DNA from: Aquaticitalea lipolytica
GTDB lineage: Bacteria > Bacteroidota > Bacteroidia > Flavobacteriales > Flavobacteriaceae
Length of the DNA: 64,000 nucleotides
Reading direction: 5' to 3'
Assembly (NCBI RefSeq): GCF_014641635.1
Contig: NZ_BMIC01000002.1
Span: forward strand, 310,001 to 374,000
The position numbers and the translations under genes are program-made. Shown piece by piece: positions 54,170 through 61,890 of the stretch. Every line of letters begins with the position of its first letter. Position 1 is the stretch's first letter. The notes beneath the pieces are model-generated. The model ran no database searches. It saw only the letters and a program-made list of their open reading frames with translations, and had not been told where the DNA came from.

Positions 54170-56773
54170 ATGAATTTTAATAATTATACTATAAAATCGC
54201 AAGAAGCCATACAGCAAGCACAACAGCTTGCTCAAAGTTATGGTCATCAACAAATAGAAAACGAACACCTCTTTAAGGCTATTTCTGAAGTTGATGAAAA
54301 CGTATTACCATTTATTCTTAAAAAACTAAATGTAAACGAATTAGTATTACAACAAGCATTAGATAAGCAACTAGAAAGTTTTTCAAAAGTGTCTGGTGGA
54401 GACATCATGCTCTCACGCGAAGCTGGCAAAACGCTAAACGAAGCTTCAATTATAGCAAAAAAAATGAACGATGATTATGTGTCTATTGAACATTTAATTC
54501 TTGCTGTATTAAAGTCTAATAGTAAAATTGCACAAATGCTAAAAGATCAAGGTGTAACTGAAAAAGATTTAAAAGCTAGTATTAATGAATTACGCAAAGG
54601 CGATAGAGTTACTTCACAAAGTCAAGAAGAAACTTACAACTCACTTAATAAGTATGCAAAAAACCTAAACCAATTAGCAAAAGACGGAAAACTAGATCCT
54701 GTAATTGGTCGTGATGAAGAAATTCGTAGAATACTTCAAATTTTATCGCGTAGAACAAAAAACAACCCAATACTAGTTGGTGAGCCAGGTACAGGTAAAA
54801 CTGCTATTGCTGAGGGTTTAGCGCATAGAATTGTTGATGGCGATGTCCCTGAAAATTTAGTTGACAAACAAATTTTCGCACTAGATATGGGAGCGTTAAT
54901 CGCTGGAGCAAAATACAAAGGCGAGTTTGAAGAACGTTTAAAAGCAGTTATAAAAGAAGTTACTGAAAGTAATGGTGACATCGTACTCTTTATTGATGAA
55001 ATTCATACACTTGTTGGAGCTGGTGGTGGACAAGGCGCAATGGATGCAGCAAATATTTTAAAACCTGCATTAGCTCGTGGCGAACTTCGTGCAATTGGTG
55101 CTACAACCTTAGATGAGTATCAAAAATATTTTGAAAAAGATAAAGCACTAGAGCGTCGTTTCCAAAAAGTAATGGTCAACGAGCCAGATACCGAAAGTGC
55201 GATTTCTATACTTCGTGGAATTAAAGAAAAATATGAAACACATCATAAAGTTCGTATAAAAGACGAAGCTATCATTGGTGCTGTTGAACTTTCAGAGCGA
55301 TATATAACCAATCGCTTTTTACCAGATAAAGCTATTGACTTAATGGATGAAGCTGCTTCTAAATTACGAATGGAAATCAATTCAAAACCTGAAGAGTTAG
55401 ACGTTTTGGATAGAAAAATTATGCAATTGGAAATAGAGATTGAGGCTATAAAAAGAGAAAAAGATGAAACAAAACTGAAATCGCTTCGTTCGGATTTAGC
55501 AAATTTAAAAGAAGAACGTAATGAGATTAATGCAAAGTGGAAAAGTGAGAAAGAAGTTGTAGATAATATTCAAACTGCAAAAGCAAATATTGAAGATTAT
55601 AAACTTGAAGCAGAACGTGCTGAACGAGAAGGTGATTACGGCAAAGTAGCGGAATTACGTTATGGGAAGATTAAAGAAGCGCAAGAGCATTTAGAAAAAC
55701 TTCAAAAAGAGTTGCAAAAAAATCAAAATGAAAGCTCTTTAATAAAAGAAGAAGTAACTTATGAAGATATCGCTGAAGTAGTTGCAAAATGGACAGGAAT
55801 ACCTGTAACCAAAATGATACAAAGCGAACGTGAGAAGCTTTTAAAACTTGAAGATGAGTTGCACAAACGCGTAGTAGGTCAAGAAGAAGCTATTGCAGCT
55901 GTAAGTGATGCTGTAAGACGTTCTAGAGCAGGATTACAAAACCCACAAAAACCTATTGGTACATTTTTATTCTTAGGAACAACTGGCGTTGGTAAAACAG
56001 AGCTTGCTAAAGCGTTGGCAGAGTATTTATTTGATGATGAAAACGCAATGACCAGAATAGATATGAGTGAATACCAAGAACGACATGCAGTTAGCAGATT
56101 AGTTGGTGCACCTCCAGGATATGTTGGTTATGATGAAGGAGGTCAACTCACTGAAGCAGTTCGAAGAAAACCATATTCAGTTGTTTTATTAGATGAAATT
56201 GAAAAAGCTCATCCAGATACGTTTAATATTCTATTACAAGTACTAGACGAAGGTCGCTTAACCGATAATAAAGGTCGTGTTGCAGACTTTAAAAACACAA
56301 TTATTATTATGACTTCTAATATGGGAAGCCAAATAATACAAGAGCGTTTTGAAGCTACTAAAGATATTGAATCTGCAATTGAAGCTGCGAAAGTAGATGT
56401 CCTTGCACTATTAAAACAAAGTGTAAGACCAGAATTTTTAAACAGAATTGATGATACTATAATGTTTACACCTTTAAGCCAAGCAAATATTACTGCTATT
56501 GTAGGCTTACAATTAAAAGGAGTAACCAAAATGTTAGCACAGCAAAACATTACATTCGATGCAACTAAAGAAGCAATTGAGTATTTAGCAAAAAAAGGCT
56601 ATAATCCAGAATATGGAGCAAGGCCAGTAAAACGAGTAATACAAAAAGAAGTGCTTAACGCATTAAGTAAAGAAATACTATCAGGTAAGGTTACAACAGA
56701 TAGTATAATATTACTTGATGAGTTTAATGATAACCTAGTGTTTAGAAACCAAAGTGATTTGGTGACTAAATAA
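54170..56773 (+). CDS. clpB: ATP-dependent chaperone ClpB (Hsp104 family disaggregase)
   Basis: An 867-aa hexameric AAA+ disaggregase working with DnaK. Order: N-domain (about 1-145), NBD1 with Walker A GEPGTGKT (204-211) and Walker [15 protein letters not shown], the coiled-coil M-domain (about 400-520, for example [20 protein letters not shown]), NBD2 with Walker A GTTGVGKT and Walker [14 protein letters not shown], and the C-terminal small domain ending [17 protein letters not shown]. The M-domain separates it from ClpA/ClpC. Single gene, terminated at 56797-56836. Its upstream element matches that of dnaK. Confidence 0.98.
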   Translation: MNFNNYTIKSQEAIQQAQQLAQSYGHQQIENEHLFKAISEVDENVLPFILKKLNVNELVLQQALDKQLESFSKVSGGDIMLSREAGKTLNEASIIAKKMNDDYVSIEHLILAVLKSNSKIAQMLKDQGVTEKDLKASINELRKGDRVTSQSQEETYNSLNKYAKNLNQLAKDGKLDPVIGRDEEIRRILQILSRRTKNNPILVGEPGTGKTAIAEGLAHRIVDGDVPENLVDKQIFALDMGALIAGAKYKGEFEERLKAVIKEVTESNGDIVLFIDEIHTLVGAGGGQGAMDAANILKPALARGELRAIGATTLDEYQKYFEKDKALERRFQKVMVNEPDTESAISILRGIKEKYETHHKVRIKDEAIIGAVELSERYITNRFLPDKAIDLMDEAASKLRMEINSKPEELDVLDRKIMQLEIEIEAIKREKDETKLKSLRSDLANLKEERNEINAKWKSEKEVVDNIQTAKANIEDYKLEAERAEREGDYGKVAELRYGKIKEAQEHLEKLQKELQKNQNESSLIKEEVTYEDIAEVVAKWTGIPVTKMIQSEREKLLKLEDELHKRVVGQEEAIAAVSDAVRRSRAGLQNPQKPIGTFLFLGTTGVGKTELAKALAEYLFDDENAMTRIDMSEYQERHAVSRLVGAPPGYVGYDEGGQLTEAVRRKPYSVVLLDEIEKAHPDTFNILLQVLDEGRLTDNKGRVADFKNTIIIMTSNMGSQIIQERFEATKDIESAIEAAKVDVLALLKQSVRPEFLNRIDDTIMFTPLSQANITAIVGLQLKGVTKMLAQQNITFDATKEAIEYLAKKGYNPEYGARPVKRVIQKEVLNALSKEILSGKVTTDSIILLDEFNDNLVFRNQSDLVTK

Positions 56774-56796
56774 TTAGTGTGGTTGGTTAGTTTGAG

Positions 56797-56836
56797 AGCA
56801 GCGAGAGTCTTTTTAAGATAATCGCTGCTTTTTTTT
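56797..56836 (+). terminator. terminator after clpB
   Basis: AGCAGCGA / TCGCTGCT with a 17-base loop, followed by T7. It lies 23 bp after the clpB stop. Confidence 0.85.
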
Positions 56837-56885
56837 GTAACATTTTTATAATATTACTCACCTATATAAAAACTAAAAACAAATT

Positions 56886-57746
56886 ATGAGAAAATTACTT
56901 TACATTTTTGCTTTAAGCATCACATCACTTTTTCAAATGCAAGCGCAAAAATTAGAAAAATCATTGCTTTGGGAAATTTCAGGTAATGGTTTAGAAAAAT
57001 CTTCATACTTATTTGGAACAATTCATATGACATGCGACGCATCTTTAGATGATAATATCAAAATAGCATTAGACAATACAACACTTTTGGTTTTAGAATT
57101 AGATATGGATGATCCTAATATGCAAACGGAAATGATGAAAGGTATTTACATGAAAGATGGAAAAACCATAAAAGATTTGGTAAATGAAGAAGATTATGAG
57201 CTTTTAGGAGCATTTTTAAAAGAAGAAATTGGAATGCCAATAACTATGGTAGGAAATATAAAGCCATTCTTTTTAACAGCTATGATGTACCCAAAACTAC
57301 TTAACTGTACTGTTCAATCATTTGAAAATGAGCTTATTAAAGTAGCACACGAACAAGAAGAAGAAGTTTTAGGTTTAGAAACTATTGAAGAGCAGCTAAA
57401 TGTGTTTGAAGCTATTCCTTATGAAGATCAAGTAACAGATTTATTGCGTTCAGCTAAAGATAATATGGCTTACGATAAAGAAACATTTCAAAAAATGCTA
57501 GAATTATATGATGCTAAAGATTTAGAAGGACTCAACACAATGATGATGGAAGACAAAAACTTAAGCACAACTAAGCATAAAGATGTTATGTTAGACAATA
57601 GAAATGAAAACTGGATTGAAAAAATTGAAGGTTTCTCAAAAAAGCAAGCCACTTTTTTTGGTGTTGGAGCTGCCCATTTACCTGGAGATAATGGTGTAAT
57701 TAATTTATTACGCAAAAAAGGATATACAGTAAAAGCTGTTTTATAA
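56886..57746 (+). CDS. secreted TraB/GumN family protein
   Basis: A 286-aa exported protein with signal peptide (MRKLLYIFALSITSLFQMQA). The TraB/GumN/PrgY pattern (PF01963) is clear: LLWEISGNGLEKSSYLFGTI followed by HMTCDA, the central ALDNTTLLVLELDMDDP, GLETIEEQLNVFEAIPYEDQ and the closing FFGVGAAHLPGDNGVINLLR with KKGYTVKAV. The two His motifs (GTIH, GAAH) suggest a metal site, and Tiki-type relatives are proteases. The substrate is unknown. Single gene with its own terminator. Confidence 0.9.
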   Translation: MRKLLYIFALSITSLFQMQAQKLEKSLLWEISGNGLEKSSYLFGTIHMTCDASLDDNIKIALDNTTLLVLELDMDDPNMQTEMMKGIYMKDGKTIKDLVNEEDYELLGAFLKEEIGMPITMVGNIKPFFLTAMMYPKLLNCTVQSFENELIKVAHEQEEEVLGLETIEEQLNVFEAIPYEDQVTDLLRSAKDNMAYDKETFQKMLELYDAKDLEGLNTMMMEDKNLSTTKHKDVMLDNRNENWIEKIEGFSKKQATFFGVGAAHLPGDNGVINLLRKKGYTVKAVL

Positions 57747-57772
57747 AAAATAATATTATATCATAAAAAGTT

Positions 57773-57799
57773 AAAAGCCTCTTAAAATGAGGCTTTTTT
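57773..57799 (+). terminator. terminator after the TraB/GumN gene
   Basis: AAAAGCCTC / GAGGCTTTTTT with loop TTAAAAT, 26 bp after the stop codon. Confidence 0.9.
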
Positions 57800-57945
57800 G
57801 GTGTTAAAAATCAAATAAAAACAATAAATGAGCGTTTTTTCATTAAATTAATGAGATATTAAAATTCTCACATTTAAGCAATTAAAAAAATAATGGTTTC
57901 TTTTCGATAAAATGCACCCCAAATAATCGCATTTCATTTTTTAAA

Positions 57946-57968
57946 ACAAACCGTTTGTCGTATTTTTG
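57946..57968 (+). promoter_or_regulatory. promoter with palindromic operator candidate for deoC-deoD
   Basis: TATTTTTG (57961-57968) matches TAnnTTTG, and the 13-bp palindrome ACAAACCGTTTGT (57946-57958; perfect 6-bp arms around one C) occupies the spacer just upstream. A dyad between the -33 and -7 positions suggests repression, plausibly by a nucleoside-responsive regulator. The ATG follows 23 bp later. Confidence 0.5.
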
Positions 57969-57991
57969 ATACATCTTAACCTACATTTATT

Positions 57992-58654
57992 ATGAATATT
58001 AACGCATATATAGACCATACCCTATTAAAACCCACCACAACAGAAAGAGATATAATCGATTTATGTAATGAAGCAAAAAGATTTCAATTTTATTCTGTCT
58101 GTGTTAATAGTAGCTATATTCCTTTAGCTAAACAATTATTATCAAAATCATCAGTAAAAATTTGTTCTGTAGTTGGTTTTCCTCTTGGAGCAATGTCTAC
58201 TGCATCCAAAGTTTTTGAAGCTCAAAAAGCTGTACATGATGGTGCAGGTGAGATAGATATGGTTATTAATATAGGCTTCTTAAAAAGTAAAAACCACGTG
58301 GCTGTTCTAAAAGATATTACAGACGTTAAAATGGCTATTGGCAGAATACCTCTAAAAGTTATTTTAGAAATAAGTGAACTCTCTAAAAACGAAATTGTTA
58401 AAGCTTGTGAAATTTGCTTAGATGCCAAAGTCGATTTTATTAAAACCTCTACTGGTTTTTCTAAAAGTGGTGCAACTTTAACTGCTGTAAAAATTATTAA
58501 GAAAACAGTAAGAGACAGAGCTAAAATAAAGGCTTCAGGAGGTATTAAAGACCTTGAAACAGCTCAAAAATATATTGATGCTGGCGTAAGCCGAATAGGC
58601 ACTTCATCTGGTGTTGCTATAGTAACTAATAAAACATCTGTTGCTAAATATTAA
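57992..58654 (+). CDS. deoC: deoxyribose-phosphate aldolase
   Basis: A 220-aa class I aldolase that splits 2-deoxyribose-5-phosphate into acetaldehyde and glyceraldehyde-3-phosphate. Lys151 in VDFIKTSTGFSKSGAT is the Schiff-base residue; Lys180 in KASGGI and Asp89 in EIDMVINIG assist. The start IDHTLLKPTTT is typical. The gene is followed after 32 bp by deoD, so together they degrade purine deoxynucleosides. No deoA, deoB or deoR is adjacent. Confidence 0.97.
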   Translation: MNINAYIDHTLLKPTTTERDIIDLCNEAKRFQFYSVCVNSSYIPLAKQLLSKSSVKICSVVGFPLGAMSTASKVFEAQKAVHDGAGEIDMVINIGFLKSKNHVAVLKDITDVKMAIGRIPLKVILEISELSKNEIVKACEICLDAKVDFIKTSTGFSKSGATLTAVKIIKKTVRDRAKIKASGGIKDLETAQKYIDAGVSRIGTSSGVAIVTNKTSVAKY

Positions 58655-58686
58655 TTTTTATCTTTATGATAAATTAATTTATTAGC

Positions 58687-59385
58687 ATGAGTGTACATAT
58701 TAATGCCAAAAATGGCGATATCGCTGAAACTATTTTACTTCCTGGCGACCCTTTAAGAGCCAAATGGATAGCAGAAACATTTTTTGAGAACCCAGTTTGT
58801 TTTAACGAAGTTAGAGGCATGTATGGCTATACAGGCACTTATAATGGCAAACAAATTTCAGCTATGGGAACAGGAATGGGAGTTCCAAGCATTTCAATTT
58901 ATGCACACGAATTAATCACCGAATTTGGAGTAAAAAACCTTATAAGAGTTGGTAGTTCTGGTTCTTACCAAAGCCATGTAAAAGTTAGAGATATTGTGCT
59001 TGCTATGGCTGCTTCTTCAACCTCTGGTGTTAACGAATTACGCTTTGGAGGAGCTGACTTCGCTCCTACTGCAGACTTTAATTTATTTTTAAAAGCTGTT
59101 GAAATTGCTAAGTCTAAAAAAATTGAACTTAAAGGAGGAAATGTACTAACAAGCGACGAGTTTTATGCTGATGAGTTTGAATCTTACAAAAAATGGAGCA
59201 AATTTGGTGTGCTTTGCGTAGAAATGGAAACTGCAGGATTATATACTGTAGCAGCAAAACATAATGTAAGTGCTTTAAGCATCCTTACCATTTCAGACTC
59301 TTTGGTAACTGGCGAGCGCACTACGAGTAAAGAACGAGAAACCACTTTTAAAGATATGATACGAATAGCTCTAGAATTAGCTTAG
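58687..59385 (+). CDS. deoD: purine-nucleoside phosphorylase, DeoD type
   Basis: A 232-aa hexameric phosphorylase that frees purine bases from (deoxy)ribonucleosides. Motifs are [20 protein letters not shown], the RVGSSGSY phosphate loop, [15 protein letters not shown] (Glu-Met-Glu ribose site) and [14 protein letters not shown] with the catalytic Asp of the DeoD group. Adenine released here could be used by the adenine deaminase encoded at 20065-21687. It lies between deoC (32 bp upstream) and a GNAT gene (5 bp downstream). Confidence 0.97.
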   Translation: MSVHINAKNGDIAETILLPGDPLRAKWIAETFFENPVCFNEVRGMYGYTGTYNGKQISAMGTGMGVPSISIYAHELITEFGVKNLIRVGSSGSYQSHVKVRDIVLAMAASSTSGVNELRFGGADFAPTADFNLFLKAVEIAKSKKIELKGGNVLTSDEFYADEFESYKKWSKFGVLCVEMETAGLYTVAAKHNVSALSILTISDSLVTGERTTSKERETTFKDMIRIALELA

Positions 59386-59390
59386 ACTAT

Positions 59391-59939
59391 ATGATAAACA
59401 TCTCTGATTTAATTCAACTGCAAAATATAGAGATAAGGCATCAACCTGAACTAAAATTGTTGATGAAACGTATTTATCCTCCTGCATATAAATCATTTTG
59501 GAACAATGAAGACTGCAGTTGGTACCTCAATAAAATGTATGATATAGAGAATTTTTCACTTGAATTTTCAGAACAAAACAGCCATTATTATTTTATCATA
59601 TACAATTCAAAAAAAGTTGGCATTTTAAGGTTGCAACATGATAAACCTTTAGTAGACTTCCCTGATAAAAAAGCCACTTATTTACATCGAATATATCTAG
59701 GCGAAGAAGCTCAAGGCAAAGGTGTTGCTAAACAAATAATGGATTGGACAGAATCTAGCGCAAAACTAAAAGGTAGTGAACTTATTTGGCTTAAAGCTAT
59801 GGATACACAATCGCAAGCACTACGCTTTTATGAAAAACATGGGTTTTCTATTAGCAATACAACTGTTTTAGATTTTGAGCTCATACACAAACACTTAAGA
59901 GGAATGAATATTTTATATAAATTTCTAGACGATAAATAA
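59391..59939 (+). CDS. GNAT family N-acetyltransferase
   Basis: A 182-aa acetyltransferase. The acetyl-CoA motif is RIYLGEEAQGKGVAKQIMDW (the Q/RxxGxG/A loop QGKGVA), followed by ELIWLKAMDTQSQALRFYEK with the typical Tyr near the end of the domain (FYEKHGF). Substrate unknown. It begins 5 bp after deoD and 34 bp before the SixA-like gene, so it may belong to the deoC-deoD transcript without sharing its function. Confidence 0.88.
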   Translation: MINISDLIQLQNIEIRHQPELKLLMKRIYPPAYKSFWNNEDCSWYLNKMYDIENFSLEFSEQNSHYYFIIYNSKKVGILRLQHDKPLVDFPDKKATYLHRIYLGEEAQGKGVAKQIMDWTESSAKLKGSELIWLKAMDTQSQALRFYEKHGFSISNTTVLDFELIHKHLRGMNILYKFLDDK

Positions 59940-59973
59940 TTCTGTATATTTATTTTTTTAATTATCAATCAAA

Positions 59974-60498
59974 ATGAAACACTTACAAATACTCGCCATT
60001 GCATTACTCTTTGTTTTTAATGTAAATGCACAAGAAAAAGCTAAAAACAATAGTGAAACTACAGTAACAACGTATTATTTTATTCGTCATGCAGAAAAAG
60101 ACAGGACAGATAAAACCGATAGAGATCCACACTTAATAGACATTGGATTAGATAGAGCTGAACAATGGAATGCTATTCTAGCAAATATTAAGTTTGATGC
60201 TGTTTACTCTACTAACTACAACAGAACAAAAGAAACTGCGCAGCCTACAGCTACAAAAAATAATCTTGAGATAACACTTTACGATCCAAGAGGTATAGAT
60301 AATGCTGAAGGGTTTTTAAATGATACTAAAGGAAAAACGGTTCTTGTTGTTGGACATAGTAATACTACTCCAGCCTTTGTAAATGCTGTTATTAAGCAAA
60401 AAAAATATCAAGATATCGATGACAATAATAATGGTAATATATACATTGTTACAATTATTGATGGTAAAATTTCTGATACTGTTTTAACTATTAATTGA
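59974..60498 (+). CDS. secreted histidine phosphatase family protein (SixA/PGAM-like)
   Basis: A 174-aa phosphatase with signal peptide (MKHLQILAIALLFVFNVNAQ). The catalytic motif is YYFIRHAEKDRTD (RHxE; His-phosphoenzyme), an Arg follows in YSTNYNRTKETAQPTA, and the second active His lies in VLVVGHSNTTPAFVNA. SixA removes phosphate from HPt proteins in the cytoplasm, but this one is exported, so another substrate is likely. It overlaps the convergent DUF6503 lipoprotein gene by 8 bp. Confidence 0.88.
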   Translation: MKHLQILAIALLFVFNVNAQEKAKNNSETTVTTYYFIRHAEKDRTDKTDRDPHLIDIGLDRAEQWNAILANIKFDAVYSTNYNRTKETAQPTATKNNLEITLYDPRGIDNAEGFLNDTKGKTVLVVGHSNTTPAFVNAVIKQKKYQDIDDNNNGNIYIVTIIDGKISDTVLTIN

Positions 60499-61231
60499 CA
60501 GTAACTTCTTTAAGCTCAATTTTAGATAATAATTCAAGCTTATTATCAATAAACTGCTTGTCTAACTCTTCAAGTTTTGAAGTATTATCTTTTGGTTTGT
60601 AATTGTTATAATCTACAAATCTAATACCTTTAACATAGCGTTCATTATAGGCTTCTCTAAATCGTAATCCTTTACCATCATCTTCATTATAAGAATAGGC
60701 TAGATAATCAACTTTACTTGTTACTGTATTAACCAAATACATAAAAACATCTTCAAAATCTTCTCCTCCACCTTCTTCATTAAATGTGACTTTTATTTTA
60801 TGATACGATTTGCCTTTTATATCAACCTCATTAACATAAGTTTTATTTACAGCCTTTCCATCCAAACCATAAGGTAAAACAGCAAAATAATGCACAGAAT
60901 TTACTGATGCAGAATATTTTGTAGCCATTGAATCTGGAAGATTTACTAAACTTTCATTAATATACCTATCTAACCCATTATTACTCAAAACATCTCTGAT
61001 TTCACCTATTGAGTCTAAAAAAACACGCTCTAACTTAAATTTTCCACCTAGTCGTGTTGCCTTATAATTAATATCTCTAAAGTTAAATTCTATAACTGAA
61101 GTATCTATTTTATGACCTCCTGAAACCTGAATAGATTCATCTATAATTTTATTAGCATTAATAACTTCTGTTTTGTTGTCATTACAGTTAAATAGTAAAA
61201 AAGATAAAAGCAGAGTAATAAAATATTTCAT
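60491..61231 (-). CDS. DUF6503-like lipoprotein
   Basis: A 246-aa lipoprotein (signal with lipobox LLFNC, Cys16). The sequence ANKIIDESIQVSGGHKIDTS, then VIEFNFRDINYKATRLGGKF, then SVHYFAVLPYGLDGKAVNKTY and LAYSYNEDDGKGLRFREAYN follows the DUF6503 family found in Flavobacteriaceae. It resembles LolA/LolB-type beta-sheet lipoproteins in overall layout, but this is only impressionistic. Function unknown. Its 3' end overlaps the SixA-like gene by 8 bp. Confidence 0.75.
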   Translation of the reverse strand: MKYFITLLLSFLLFNCNDNKTEVINANKIIDESIQVSGGHKIDTSVIEFNFRDINYKATRLGGKFKLERVFLDSIGEIRDVLSNNGLDRYINESLVNLPDSMATKYSASVNSVHYFAVLPYGLDGKAVNKTYVNEVDIKGKSYHKIKVTFNEEGGGEDFEDVFMYLVNTVTSKVDYLAYSYNEDDGKGLRFREAYNERYVKGIRFVDYNNYKPKDNTSKLEELDKQFIDNKLELLSKIELKEVTVN

Positions 61232-61309
61232 GTTTATTGTTTTTCTGAATATAGTCGTAAAACTATCAATTACTTTTCGTTTCCATTTAAAAAGTTATCT
61301 TAATTTATT

Positions 61310-61317
61310 TACCTTTG
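61310..61317 (+). promoter_or_regulatory. -7 promoter element for smpB
   Basis: TACCTTTG matches TAnnTTTG and ends six bases before the ATG at 61324, predicting a leader of at most a few nucleotides. Confidence 0.5.
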
Positions 61318-61323
61318 ACCTCC

Positions 61324-61782
61324 ATGCAAAAAAACATCAATATACTAAACAAAAAAGCACGTTTTGCCTATGAAATATTAGACAAATATACTGCTGGCAT
61401 TGTACTTACAGGAACAGAAATTAAATCGATTAGAAGTAGTAAAGCTTCAATTGCCGAAAGTTTTTGTGAGTTTAATGATAAAGGTGAGTTGTTTGTAATA
61501 AACATGACTATTGAAGAGTATGCATTTGGTAACTATTACAATCACAGACCAAAAGCAGAACGTAAATTACTCCTCAATAAAAAGGAGCTAAAAAGTCTTC
61601 ATAAAGACATACAAACCAAGGGCTTGGCCATAATTCCGTTACGATTATATATTAATGAAAATGGATATGCCAAATTAGAAATTGCTTTAGCAAAAGGAAA
61701 AAAACTTTTCGACAAAAGAGACACTATTAAAGATAGAGACAACAAACGAAATCTTGATAGGATTAAAAAAATATACAAGTAA
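61324..61782 (+). CDS. smpB: SsrA-binding protein SmpB
   Basis: A 152-aa tmRNA-binding protein needed for trans-translation and rescue of stalled ribosomes. Motifs: NKKARFAYEILDKYTAGIVL, TGTEIKSIRSSKASI, then IEEYAFGNYYNHRPKAERKL, LIPLRLY-type IIPLRLYINENGYAKLEIAL and KGKKLFDKRDTIKDRD at the end. The ATG at 61324 is preferred to an in-frame TTG at 61315, because homologues start with MQKNI-like sequence and the TTG sits inside the -7 promoter element. The tmRNA gene is not in the window. Confidence 0.97.
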   Translation: MQKNINILNKKARFAYEILDKYTAGIVLTGTEIKSIRSSKASIAESFCEFNDKGELFVINMTIEEYAFGNYYNHRPKAERKLLLNKKELKSLHKDIQTKGLAIIPLRLYINENGYAKLEIALAKGKKLFDKRDTIKDRDNKRNLDRIKKIYK

Positions 61783-61890
61783 TTTTAAGATTGCTATAAC
61801 AACTTGTAAGATTTTTTATAATTATGTTTGATTAATCTTAGGCAACTATTTGTCAAAAAAATGCGTCTATAGATATATAACCATACAATT

